Position numbers and translations under genes: made by a program. Shown here in pieces: positions 1 to 7,583 of a stretch of 18,935 nt of DNA (positions within the stretch are counted from its first letter, which is position 1; each line of letters opens with the position of its first letter). The notes beneath the pieces are model-generated. The model was not told the DNA's origin, made no database searches, and saw nothing but the letters and a program-made list of their open reading frames with translations. This DNA is from CAYLLN01 sp036496265 (GTDB lineage: Bacteria > Planctomycetota > Planctomycetia > Pirellulales > Pirellulaceae), in contig DASXLL010000220.1 in assembly GCA_036496265.1 (NCBI GenBank), positions 1 through 18,935 on the forward strand. Reading direction: 5' to 3'.

Positions 1-251
1 GCGCCGGTGATGCCCAGCCACGTTGGCGCCCCGCCGAGAACCGTCTGATCGGCAATCGTCGCAAACGTGGGCGAGCCGTCGAGCATGGCCCGCGGCTCCA
101 GCGGCTCAAACGCCGTTCCGAGCCGCCGTGGCCGGCTAAATGGATTCGACCGGCGGCCGCTGGACGAGCCGCGCGCGGCCTGCCGCCGCCTGAAGAGTTG
201 TGCGAAGCGTTGAAACGACGAGCGAAGGTACGATGAGCGCGAGCGAGCCAT
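1..251 (-). CDS. N-terminus of a LEPR-x-LL-type planctomycete surface/exported protein (partial)
   Basis: An open frame runs from an ATG at 251 to the window edge (83 codons plus two bases), so the C-terminal part is missing. The first 45 residues are rich in Arg and Ser. They are followed by FEPLEPRAMLDGSP (residues 48-61), which matches the LEPR-x-LL motif found near the N-terminus of large exported planctomycete proteins. The next residues, TFATIADQTVLGGAPTWLGI, resemble the start of an Ig-like domain that in planctomycetes often precedes a cyclophilin-type peptidyl-prolyl isomerase; that last identification is from memory of the family and is weak. The frame stays open upstream of 251, so an earlier start is possible. 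The motif itself is clear; the function of the whole protein cannot be told from this fragment. Confidence 0.75.
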   Translation of the reverse strand, partial: MARSRSSYLRSSFQRFAQLFRRRQAARGSSSGRRSNPFSRPRRLGTAFEPLEPRAMLDGSPTFATIADQTVLGGAPTWLGITG

Positions 252-623
252 GAAAAACCAAGCCTGCTTCAAAAAATGCCGCCCGGCGCGGTCACAATAA
301 GTCCGTCGCGACACGCGGGGCCGAAATTGCATCACCGCACGCTAAAGAAGCAGCGCGCGGTCTGTTCCTGTCCTGTTTGGACGCAGGTGGACGAATTGCG
401 TCACATTACGATTTTGGCGGAATAGTTTTTGCCCAGCAGGATCTGGCCTCAGTCATTAAAGCCCGGAAAATAAAGGACTTAGATCGTTGGATCGCCGCAG
501 TTTTCATGCGTTGAAGATCGCTCTATCGCGCCCACAGCCGCGGCGATATTGCGTGCGGCTATTCGCCAAAAATCGCCTATGCCGGCTGTTACGCCGCCCT
601 TCTTCGGGATGCTGGCAACGGGA
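252..623. other. Intergenic stretch, no gene recognised
   Basis: These 372 bases lie between the stop of the alpha/beta hydrolase and the start of the LEPR-type gene, both on the minus strand. The one longer frame, on the plus strand from 487, reads into the antisense of the hydrolase and has no family-like sequence. The stretch should hold the promoter of the LEPR-type gene, but I see no convincing -35/-10 or sigma-54 element, terminator or repeat. Confidence 0.5.
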
Positions 624-1496
624 TCACTTTTTGAGTGCCTCGTCTAAGAACTCGAACATTGCCTTCGTCGCCGCATCGTCCGGCCGGCCGATGTCGGCGT
701 TGACCTTGTTATGTGTCGTCTCGCGGGCGCCGAAAACCCTCACCGGCACACCCGCTTCCTTCAGCACGGCCCCCAGCCGCTGGGCCTGGGCCGTCGTATC
801 CGGATGATTGGCAACGTGCAGAATGAAGAACGGCGGAATGCCTTTGCCGCTAGCGACGTGAGACACGGCCGAGAAATCGCGATGTTTCTCCGGATCGTTG
901 CCGAACTTTTCACGATGCCCATTCTTGGCTTGCGGCTCGCCATGCACGCGCCGGCGAGTTTCAGCCGTCTCGATGATTGCGGGTACATCGTATGTGTCGC
1001 CATCGACCGGTACGCAGGCCTTAATGATCGACAAATCGAGTCCCTCCGCCTTCAAATACCGCTCGTCGATCGACACGATCGCCGCGAGCTGCGCGCCGGC
1101 CGAATGTCCCATCACCAAGAGTCGCTTAGGATCGCCGCCGTACTCGGCGATATGGTCGTGAACCCAATGGATCGACTTGGCGATGTCGCGAATGATCGTG
1201 CCCATATCGACCTCGGGCAGCAGCCGGTAATTTGTTGAGACGAATACGAATCCTTTGTCCATGAAAGCTTGCGGCTTAATCTGCACGCCGGTCTTATCGC
1301 CCTGCTGCCATCCACCGCCGTGAATCCAAAACACAACCGGCGCGTTCTTCGCCCCCTTTGGCGAATACACATCCAGCACGTGCCGCTCATGGCCGTCGGC
1401 GGCATACCGGATGTTGCTTTGAACGTCCTGGGCGTTGGCAATGAAAGTGAACGCCAGAGAGAGGGCACCCAACACAAGGACTTTTTTGCTGACCAT
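624..1496 (-). CDS. Secreted alpha/beta hydrolase (esterase/lipase, BD-FAE-like)
   Basis: A 290-residue serine hydrolase that probably cleaves carboxylic esters outside the cytoplasm; the substrate is unknown. The start at 1496 gives a typical signal peptide (MVSKKVLVLGALSLAFTFIANA, residues 1-22, with an AxA-type cleavage site). It is preceded by GGAAG six bases upstream, whereas the frame upstream to 1604 has no family-like sequence. The oxyanion motif HGGG is at residues 59-62 and the nucleophile motif GHSAG at 130-134 (Ser132). The likely acid is Asp233 and the likely catalytic His is His262. HGGGW followed by GHSAG is the pattern of the hormone-sensitive-lipase/BD-FAE group. The gene lies about 115 bases downstream of the amidase on the same strand and may be read with it. 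Confidence 0.9.
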   Translation of the reverse strand: MVSKKVLVLGALSLAFTFIANAQDVQSNIRYAADGHERHVLDVYSPKGAKNAPVVFWIHGGGWQQGDKTGVQIKPQAFMDKGFVFVSTNYRLLPEVDMGTIIRDIAKSIHWVHDHIAEYGGDPKRLLVMGHSAGAQLAAIVSIDERYLKAEGLDLSIIKACVPVDGDTYDVPAIIETAETRRRVHGEPQAKNGHREKFGNDPEKHRDFSAVSHVASGKGIPPFFILHVANHPDTTAQAQRLGAVLKEAGVPVRVFGARETTHNKVNADIGRPDDAATKAMFEFLDEALKK

Positions 1497-1611
1497 AAAT
1501 GACTTCCGAAAAAGTATGCGGCCAAACATTTGAAGCGCGTTCAAAATAGCTGTTGAGATAGGCACGTGCCAGTCTGACGCAGCAAATTGTCGAGACGAAC
1601 GCAAGGCTCGC

Positions 1612-3294
1612 TTAGCCTTTTTCGTCTGATTCCTTCGTCAACAGCCGATCCAGAGGCGGTCGTTTGAGATGAGCCGTCGTTGCTTGCTGATAAGCATATG
1701 CCAGCGTCAGCAGGTCTGTCTCGCCGAACAACTTTCCGGTAAACGTGATGGTGCCCGGCTGATCATTTTTGCCTTTGTCACGAAGGCCATCGGGCACGAC
1801 GACGGTCGGATGGCCCGTGAGATTCGTCAGCGTAAGGTCGTCGCCGCCGACGTAGGCGTCGATCCCAGCCATCGTCTGCTCCATTTCCTGCATGACCAGC
1901 GTGCGAATACGACAGGCGCGTAAATATTCGACGGCTGGCACGAACTGGCCGGTGCGAAAGGTATTACCCCACCGGCCGATGCCATCGTGAACGTCCGCTC
2001 GCGTCAGGTCATCGAACGCGGCGGCCGCCTCCGTATTTAGGATCAGCGTCAGCGGATTAAACGGATATTTGTCGGGCAATTTGATCGGCGTCAGTTTCAC
2101 GCCCAACTCCGCCAATTTTCCCTTCGCGAGACGCTCTTCCGCGGGCCGATCACCTTCGAAATAACCGACTTTGAACGTCGAAATGTCGCGCTGCGGCGGC
2201 CAGGCGAACGGACGATTGACCGCAGTGACGTCGTGCGGATCGGTGCCGTGTATCGCCCCAAAAATGAGCGCACAGTCCTCGATCGAGCGCGCGATCGGCC
2301 CGACTTTGTCCATGCTCCAGGAAAGCGTCATGCAGCCGTAACGGCTGACGCGGCCGAACGTCGGCCGCAGTCCACTGGCCGAGCAGCGGCGGCAGGGGGA
2401 GATAATGCTGCCGAGCGTTTCCGTGCCGATGGCAAAGCCAACCAGGCCCGCCACGACTGAGGCGGTGGAACCGGCCGATGAGCCGCTCGAGCCTTCGTCG
2501 GCGTTCCACGGGTTGCGCGTCATGCCGCCAAACCATTGGTCGCCGAGGGCGAGCGCCCCTACGGTGAGCTTCGCGATCATCACCGCGCCGGCCTCTTCCA
2601 GCCTCCGGGCAACCGTGGCCTTAACGTCCAGCTTTTGATTTTGATAATGGCCAGAGCCCCAAGTCGTGGTATAGCCCGGCCAGGCGATGATGTCTTTGGC
2701 CCCCCAGGGGATGCCATGCAGCGGTCCCCGGTAACGGCCGGCAGCCAGCTCTTTATCCGCGCGCTCGGCTTGTTGGAACGCCACTTTCTCGGTCAGCGTC
2801 ACCACGCACTTGAGCAGCGGATCATATTTCTTTAGCCGAGCGAGATACAGCTTCGTCAGCTCGACGGAAGAAATTTGCCGCGTGCGAACAAGCGCGGCGA
2901 GTTGCGTGACGGGCAAAAACGCGAGATCGTCGTCGGAGTCTGGCTTGCCTGGTGCGGCGGAGACAATCGGCCGGACCAAATCCCGGCGGACATCCGCAAC
3001 CGATTCCTGGGGCGGCGCGGCAAAGAACGAAAGGGCAGGGGGGACGCTGTGGTCCAGCTCAACCTTGCGCAGCGCCTCGAACCGCCGCTGATCGCGCTCG
3101 ACGCTTTGCGTGATCGCCTGGCGGTCGTCTTCGGATAGCTGAATTCCTGCGATCCACTCAGCCTGTTGGATCAACTCCGGCGTGACGCGATTGGCTTGCT
3201 CTGCCTGCCAGGCAAGGGCCCGCTGAAACGCAGCGCTGCCGATGCCAAGGCTGCTGAGCGATGTGAGGACCTGGCGGCGAGTGAGCGTTTGCAT
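1612..3294 (-). CDS. Amidase-signature family hydrolase with Tat-like N-terminus
   Basis: A 560-residue amidase of the Ser-cisSer-Lys type, which hydrolyses carboxamide bonds; the substrate cannot be told. The catalytic residues fit the family: Lys200 in GIPWGAKD, cis-Ser272 in GSSAGS and nucleophile Ser296 in TETLGSIISP. This last motif differs from the usual DTGGSIR but keeps Gly-Ser-Ile and the 24-residue spacing. The extra N-terminal region of about 120 residues begins MQTLTRRQVLTSLSSLGIG, which looks like a twin-arginine signal followed by a hydrophobic stretch and implies export. I chose ATG 3294; a GTG at 3309 is possible, and neither has a strong ribosome binding site. The gene follows the HPF gene after only about 45 bases, so it may be read from the stress gene run. 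Confidence 0.93.
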   Translation of the reverse strand: MQTLTRRQVLTSLSSLGIGSAAFQRALAWQAEQANRVTPELIQQAEWIAGIQLSEDDRQAITQSVERDQRRFEALRKVELDHSVPPALSFFAAPPQESVADVRRDLVRPIVSAAPGKPDSDDDLAFLPVTQLAALVRTRQISSVELTKLYLARLKKYDPLLKCVVTLTEKVAFQQAERADKELAAGRYRGPLHGIPWGAKDIIAWPGYTTTWGSGHYQNQKLDVKATVARRLEEAGAVMIAKLTVGALALGDQWFGGMTRNPWNADEGSSGSSAGSTASVVAGLVGFAIGTETLGSIISPCRRCSASGLRPTFGRVSRYGCMTLSWSMDKVGPIARSIEDCALIFGAIHGTDPHDVTAVNRPFAWPPQRDISTFKVGYFEGDRPAEERLAKGKLAELGVKLTPIKLPDKYPFNPLTLILNTEAAAAFDDLTRADVHDGIGRWGNTFRTGQFVPAVEYLRACRIRTLVMQEMEQTMAGIDAYVGGDDLTLTNLTGHPTVVVPDGLRDKGKNDQPGTITFTGKLFGETDLLTLAYAYQQATTAHLKRPPLDRLLTKESDEKG

Positions 3295-3338
3295 GGTGGC
3301 AGCATACACTGCCCCGTGCGTCGTTTGCAGAGTTCGAG

Positions 3339-3689
3339 TTAGTCGGCCACTTCATCGCCCATCGAAGTTCGGCCTTTGCGATCACTGAGACGGCCGAGCT
3401 TGTGATCGAGTTGATGAACGAGCTTGCCCAGCGCTCCATCGATCGCCTGGTCGAGATTGGCGCCGTTTGCGCTGGCGGCCAACGGCGGGAGGCCGGCGAG
3501 GCGGGCCTCGATGGTGCAGCGCTTGTCGTTATCCCCGCTTTTGTGGCTGTTTTCGTCAGCCAAGTGGACTTCCACCCGCTGAAGCTGCGGCATAAAGCGA
3601 CGCAGCGACTCGGTAACGGTCGCTTCGACGTCGCGCGCCAGGTTTTCCCCCGCGTGAATGTGATTGTCAGTCGTGATGTGAACGAGCAT
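3339..3689 (-). CDS. HPF/RaiA-family ribosome hibernation factor (short form)
   Basis: A 116-residue protein of the HPF/RaiA (sigma-54 modulation protein) family, which binds the 30S decoding region and silences ribosomes in slow-growing or stressed cells. Family features are the N-terminal strand MLVHITTDNHIHAGENLARD, the acidic-His stretch VEVHLADENSHKSGDNDKRC at about 39-58, the strand IEARLAGLPPLAA, and a C-terminal helix with DQAIDGALGKLVHQL. It lacks the long C-terminal dimerisation domain of long HPF, so it should inactivate rather than dimerise ribosomes by the long-HPF route. ATG 3689 starts the family-like sequence and has AAGG about nine bases upstream. It is the last of nine stress-type genes in one direction and lies 81 bases after the permease gene. 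The old family name sigma-54 modulation protein is historical and does not imply contact with sigma-54. Confidence 0.92.
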   Translation of the reverse strand: MLVHITTDNHIHAGENLARDVEATVTESLRRFMPQLQRVEVHLADENSHKSGDNDKRCTIEARLAGLPPLAASANGANLDQAIDGALGKLVHQLDHKLGRLSDRKGRTSMGDEVAD

Positions 3690-3770
3690 GTGTGTTGACC
3701 TTTCCAGGAACAGTGTCGCTACGTGCGGCGATTGCTTCAAGATGGGCCGTGGTTGCTGGCGAGAACGCGA

Positions 3771-5729
3771 TTAAGAGTTGGATGGCGTTGTCGAAGGCAA
3801 AGGGGATTGAACAGCGCCGCTCGCGGCTATCGGAAATTGCCCGAAGTGGGGCCGTGCCGGCCTTTGTCCGGAACCACGGCCCTCATCCCCCGAAGCGCTG
3901 GATGGTTGTTGCGATTCGACAGACACTGCCGCCGGCCGCAGGAATTGTGCTAATTCCTCCAGGTGTTCAATCGTCTGAGTGAGCGATGTGGCAAGGTAAT
4001 CCGTTCCGCTCGCTTGCCAATCATCAGCGTTTTCAAGTGGTTGCGACCCATTCCATCTGCCAAGCATGATTTTCTGGTCGGGGAAGCGACCGCGAACACG
4101 TTTGCACAAATGCCGCGCATGTGCCAGGCCGCCGTCGGGTAACGTAACGATAAGCACGGCAGCCGGCCGCCGCTCACCGACGATTTCGAGCACCTCCGAG
4201 ACCAGTCGTTTCGATGAGACAACTTTAACCCGAAATTTCGCTGAGTCGATGATTTGCTCGAATAGCGCGAGTGCCGCGCTGTCGGCCTCGTCTTGGGCGG
4301 GGCAGGCGACAATCGACAGCGGCTGACGTGACTGCGGTTCATCTGCGTGCTCGGAGCCGGCTGAGGCGGCAAAATCTTGATGCTCGGCAATCGTCCGAAT
4401 TGCGGCCAGGACGAAATGATAGTCATCACCGGTCAAGCGCCCTGCGCGCACATCCTGCCGGGCATGAATGATCACGGGCACGAGCACCTGATCGCAAAGC
4501 TCGACCGGTGAGCTACCGGCCGCTCGCTCGCGCACGATTTGCGCCGCTTCATCCTCGTCCCGGGCCAGCAGCCGCTGATAGACGTTTACGTCGGGCGTCA
4601 AAACCGGCTCATCACCCAGCAGCACGTCGATGAACTTCAGTCCCGGCACGTACTTACCCAGCACCACCAGGCACATCGTCAGCGGTGTGGCCAGCATCAG
4701 GCCCACCGCGCCCCACAGCCAGGTCCAAAAGATAATCGCGATCATCCAGGCCGCCTGTGAAACGCCGATGCTTTGACCATACAGCCACGGCTCGATCACC
4801 AGGTTTGCGAAGAATTCGACGACAATGAACAGCGCCACGACAGACAGCGGCTGCGTCCAGCCTTCCGAGACGAGCAAGCTCATGCCGATTGGCAGGCTGC
4901 AGGCAATCCAGGCGCCCAAATAGGGGATGTAACGCAGCAATCCGCCGGCAAAACCCCACAGCGCCGCATGCGGAACACGGAGAGCAAACAAGCCGAGCGC
5001 GATCGTGATACCAAAGCCGGCGTTCACAAAGAACTGAGCCAGCAAATACCGGCTAATCCGGCGGCCCGCGTCGTCGAGAGCCTTCGTCGTCAATGTCAGA
5101 TGGCCGCGGCCGACCAATGCCAAAATCCGGCTCCGCAGATCGGAGCGGAAAATAAGCAAATAGACGACGAGCACGATTACGAGGCCGGCTGTGAGCACTG
5201 GCTCGGCGACAGGCTGCACGCTATGTAGCAGTCCCGCCACGCGGGAGACGGCAAACTGCTCCGCAACTCGAACCGTGATGGCATTGTCCTGCGGCGCTGC
5301 TTGCTCAGTTGTTGAACTGCCCGTCGCCGCCGCCGTTACTTCATGCACGAACTGTTGCAAGTTCACCAACACCGATCCGCTGCTGTTCTTCCGAACTTCC
5401 GTAACGCGCTTGGCAACGTTGTCTTGGTACGTCGGCAGCTCAGCGATGAGCTGGACGACCTGCGAACCCACCAACCACATGGCGCCGCCGAGCACCACCG
5501 TGGCAAAGCACACAACCAAGAGGACAGAAGGCGTTCGCGGCACTCCCCGGCGCTGCAGCGCAGCGGCGGCGGGGACAAGCATGAATGTAATGAGCACGGC
5601 CAGAGCGATCGGAATCAGAACGGGCCGGGCCCAATAGAGGCAGGCGACCGTCAGCACGAAAAATGCGAACGTCGCCAGGCGAGGTATGGCTTGCTGCCAG
5701 GCGGAGAATTTCGCACGCGCCGAAGACAT
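3771..5729 (-). CDS. AI-2E/PerM (UPF0118) family permease with long cytoplasmic C-terminal domain
   Basis: A 652-residue membrane protein. Residues 17-95 hold the first hydrophobic segments. A less hydrophobic soluble loop lies at about 95-170, and further segments run from 180 to 365 with the family motif IPYLGAWIACSLP (268-280). The transported substrate is not established; autoinducer export is shown for only a few members. After residue 370 comes a long soluble tail: YQRLLARDEDEA, then a helical region, then a Rossmann-like alternating stretch (471-560, LSIVACPAQDEADSAALALF onwards). This resembles a B12-binding-type fold but lacks DxHxxG, so cobalamin binding is unlikely. The last 50 residues are Ser/Pro/Gly-rich and probably disordered. 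ATG 5729 has GGAAGG eight bases upstream. It sits inside the stress gene run between a short membrane protein and HPF. Confidence 0.9.
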   Translation of the reverse strand: MSSARAKFSAWQQAIPRLATFAFFVLTVACLYWARPVLIPIALAVLITFMLVPAAAALQRRGVPRTPSVLLVVCFATVVLGGAMWLVGSQVVQLIAELPTYQDNVAKRVTEVRKNSSGSVLVNLQQFVHEVTAAATGSSTTEQAAPQDNAITVRVAEQFAVSRVAGLLHSVQPVAEPVLTAGLVIVLVVYLLIFRSDLRSRILALVGRGHLTLTTKALDDAGRRISRYLLAQFFVNAGFGITIALGLFALRVPHAALWGFAGGLLRYIPYLGAWIACSLPIGMSLLVSEGWTQPLSVVALFIVVEFFANLVIEPWLYGQSIGVSQAAWMIAIIFWTWLWGAVGLMLATPLTMCLVVLGKYVPGLKFIDVLLGDEPVLTPDVNVYQRLLARDEDEAAQIVRERAAGSSPVELCDQVLVPVIIHARQDVRAGRLTGDDYHFVLAAIRTIAEHQDFAASAGSEHADEPQSRQPLSIVACPAQDEADSAALALFEQIIDSAKFRVKVVSSKRLVSEVLEIVGERRPAAVLIVTLPDGGLAHARHLCKRVRGRFPDQKIMLGRWNGSQPLENADDWQASGTDYLATSLTQTIEHLEELAQFLRPAAVSVESQQPSSASGDEGRGSGQRPARPHFGQFPIAASGAVQSPLPSTTPSNS

Positions 5730-5798
5730 GAGACGGACCTTCCCTGTTGCCGCGAAGCGATTTGGCGGCGTGCGATTTAAATCCTGTCGTCGGATCAA

Positions 5799-5987
5799 TT
5801 ACCAGGGCTTGAGCTTCCAGCCCAGAATGAAGCCGATCCCAAAGCAAGTCAGCGCGGTCACCTCGGGGTTTTCGCGGACATATTCGCGAAGGTACGACAT
5901 CAAATCGTCGAGTGGCCGCAACTCGTGTTCTTCCTCATGCCGCGAATTCGGTTCGGCCTCGTAGCCAATGTCAGTGCGGGAATCCAT
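5799..5987 (-). CDS. Small membrane-tail protein (YqjD/DUF883-like tail)
   Basis: A 62-residue protein with a charged N-terminal half and one C-terminal hydrophobic segment. Residues 36-62 read EYVRENPEVTALTCFGIGFI followed by LGWKLKPW: the arrangement basic-acidic-x-Pro, hydrophobic run with FGIG, then a basic end. Four neighbours share the pattern, and it resembles the C-terminus of E. coli YqjD and ElaB, which are inner-membrane proteins linked to stationary phase and ribosome binding. The start at 5987 has AAGGAA six bases upstream. It lies 33 bases after the YqjE-like gene and 69 bases before the permease gene, so it is probably in the same operon. The role is unknown; membrane anchoring of something through the charged N-terminus is inferred. 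Confidence 0.8.
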   Translation of the reverse strand: MDSRTDIGYEAEPNSRHEEEHELRPLDDLMSYLREYVRENPEVTALTCFGIGFILGWKLKPW

Positions 5988-6020
5988 TGTGATTTCCTTA
6001 TGGTTGGATGTGATTCGCGA

Positions 6021-6524
6021 CTAAAACCGTCCGGTTGGCATGGGCAGCGGACCGCCTCGCTGCGGCGGCGACTTGCCCAGCCGGCGCAGCGTCTCCTTGA
6101 ACCATTGCCGATTGCGGCGCCATTCGGCCAGTGAGCGATCAAAAACGTGAATATTTCTTTGGACGGCAATGCACGCCGGGATTGCCAAAATGCAGGCGAG
6201 GACCAAACCCGTGGCCAGGGCAATGGCAAAGCTCACCGGCAGTGAGAGCGTTGTATTCGCCGCGATGATCAGGGCTAACATCGCCAGCCCGATCGGCACG
6301 CAGCCCAAACCAATCGCCGCGCCCATCGCGATCATCATCATTTCCAGGAGCAACTTGGCCGTTCCCTCTCGACAATCGATGAGCACGAGTTTGCCTTGCA
6401 GCTCGGCGAGAGTTGCCATGTCGTGCAGGAGTTCCGCCGTACTACGGGCGACGGCTCGGGGCGGCAGTTCGCGCGCGGTGGGCTCCATTTCATCTGCGGC
6501 GTTTATTTGCGCTTGATCCACCAT
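6021..6524 (-). CDS. YqjE-like putative membrane protein (phage-holin III superfamily fold)
   Basis: A 167-residue protein with a soluble N-terminus containing an amphipathic helix (about 27-58), two hydrophobic segments forming a hairpin (about 60-90 and 95-122), and a basic C-terminal helix FDRSLAEWRRNRQWFKETLR (128-147). This is the layout of the YqjE/DUF1469 group, which databases often label phage holin family although members are normal chromosomal genes. In E. coli yqjE lies beside yqjD; here too it lies among YqjD-like tail proteins. Its start lies inside the upstream 69-residue gene (22-base overlap), which suggests translational coupling, and TAGGAG is ten bases upstream. There are no phage genes nearby, so a role in lysis is unlikely. 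Confidence 0.82.
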   Translation of the reverse strand: MVDQAQINAADEMEPTARELPPRAVARSTAELLHDMATLAELQGKLVLIDCREGTAKLLLEMMMIAMGAAIGLGCVPIGLAMLALIIAANTTLSLPVSFAIALATGLVLACILAIPACIAVQRNIHVFDRSLAEWRRNRQWFKETLRRLGKSPPQRGGPLPMPTGRF

Positions 6525-6712
6525 GCGATGGCAACTCCTACCAAAAATGCGGTGGCGAGCGCCGCCGCAGGATATTGACGAATGAAGTGTTCCGCGGGCT
6601 TCGCTATCTCATGAATATCTTGGCCCGTGACAAGAGGCCGGGCGGCCGTGTTGCCGTGGCCATTCGAGCGCGACTTGCCCAGCCGCAAAAAATCGAGAGC
6701 TTCGTCAATCAT
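6503..6712 (-). CDS. Small membrane-tail protein (YqjD-like tail)
   Basis: A 69-residue protein with a polar N-terminus and a C-terminal membrane segment: residues 42-69 read HFIRQYPAAALATAFLVGVA then IAWWIKRK. This is the same tail plan (basic-x-x-Pro, hydrophobic run, basic end) as in four neighbours. Its ATG overlaps the stop of the preceding gene in an ATGA (6709-6712), and its own 3' end overlaps the start of the YqjE-like gene by 22 bases, so the three genes are tightly coupled. No ribosome binding site is needed if it is translated by re-initiation. Function unknown. Confidence 0.8.
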   Translation of the reverse strand: MIDEALDFLRLGKSRSNGHGNTAARPLVTGQDIHEIAKPAEHFIRQYPAAALATAFLVGVAIAWWIKRK

Positions 6713-7173
6713 GGTGTCACTCCTCCGGCCCGACCGTTGGAATGGGCCTGCGGCGGGGCAAATGCTTGCGCAAGTTGTGCCGTAACGATTTTCAGGCCGC
6801 CTTGCAGCAGCGTCGCGGCCGCCAGGCCGAGCAATTCGCCAAACACGCCGCCCCGCTTCCGCGGCACTTTCCCGCCCGTCGCGCCGTCGGTCGTGTTCAC
6901 AAACAGCTTGTGCTTTTTGGCGAGCTCAATCATCGCTTCCGCATCGGGCCGCATGATGACAGCCCGCTGGGGAACAACCAAATAACCCGCGGCGAGGGCA
7001 GCCCCGACGCACAGCCAAGGATAGGCGCTAACATATGTAGATAAATCAGCCATTTTGTTGGCGCTTTCGACGATCTCATGAACGTCGTCGCGCAACTCGG
7101 CCCGAATCTCGCGCATCTGGCGCTGAACTTCGTCCGCGTCATTCGAGGCAGCGGAAGAATTTCCCTGGATCAT
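6709..7173 (-). CDS. DUF883/YqjD-like protein with extra C-terminal membrane region
   Basis: A 154-residue protein. Residues 12-45 form a charged helix (DADEVQRQMREIRAELRDDV then HEIVESANKM). A hydrophobic segment follows in YVSAYPWLCVGAALAAGYLV (47-66), which matches the tail plan of its neighbours, but here the protein continues. There is a polar stretch with a basic KVPRKRG, then a second hydrophobic region (about 110-138, GELLGLAAATLLQGGLKIVT) and a polar end. I placed the start at ATG 7173, where family-like sequence begins; a TTG at 7221 in the same frame is possible, and neither has a strong ribosome binding site. The stop overlaps the next ATG. It probably anchors at the membrane; partner unknown. 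Confidence 0.78.
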   Translation of the reverse strand: MIQGNSSAASNDADEVQRQMREIRAELRDDVHEIVESANKMADLSTYVSAYPWLCVGAALAAGYLVVPQRAVIMRPDAEAMIELAKKHKLFVNTTDGATGGKVPRKRGGVFGELLGLAAATLLQGGLKIVTAQLAQAFAPPQAHSNGRAGGVTP

Positions 7174-7239
7174 GCTCGCACCGATTTTCTGGCGTGTTTT
7201 TGCGACTTTGAGCAGTCCCAAGAGACGGCCGCAGACGTT

Positions 7240-7530
7240 CTACGAGGTGTAGTGCTGGGCATACTGCTGGAATTGCTTGAACATCAAGGGCGACATCACG
7301 TGACTCAGCGCCTCAAACGCTTGCCGCTTCATCTTTTCGGTCATTGTCGGCTCTTCGATCGCTTCCATCAGCGTGCTGCAGACCGCCTGGCTCAGCAGAA
7401 CACCAACGCCGATGCCGACGCCGAACATTAACAGCATTGACGGCAAAGGATGCTCTTTGACCATATCGGCCGGGCGTTCCATCGCCTCGCGAAATTGATC
7501 GGCCACGCGATTCACCGGTTGGGCAACCAT
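7240..7530 (-). CDS. Small membrane protein with internal glycine-rich segment
   Basis: A 96-residue protein. Residues 23-50 carry the same pattern as neighbouring tails (MVKEHPLPSMLLMFGVGIGV then GVLLSQAV), but in the middle of the protein. It is followed by a soluble helical end (51-96) with acidic and basic residues and a final QQYAQHYTS. ATG 7530 has AAGGAG followed by six bases, a strong site; the frame upstream to 7572 adds nothing family-like. It starts 54 bases after the CsbD-like gene, so it is probably co-transcribed. Function unknown; the FGVGxGVGVLL run suggests glycine-mediated helix packing in the membrane. Confidence 0.8.
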   Translation of the reverse strand: MVAQPVNRVADQFREAMERPADMVKEHPLPSMLLMFGVGIGVGVLLSQAVCSTLMEAIEEPTMTEKMKRQAFEALSHVMSPLMFKQFQQYAQHYTS

Positions 7531-7583
7531 GTTTTGCTCCTTATCAAGTTGAGGGGGATTCACAGACCGCAATCCGGCCGCAT

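Noticed and set aside
711..1238. Long plus-strand open frames opposite the hydrolase, permease and SGNH genes
   Set aside because: They mirror well-recognised genes on the minus strand, have no family-like sequence and lack convincing ribosome binding sites; they are GC-driven shadow frames.
3771..5729. Quorum-sensing exporter because of the AI-2E family name
   Set aside because: The name reflects a few studied members; there is no autoinducer synthase or receptor nearby, so no quorum-sensing claim is made.
6021..6524. Phage holin, hinting at a prophage
   Set aside because: The protein fits the chromosomal YqjE-like branch of that superfamily, lies among stress genes, and no other phage gene is present.
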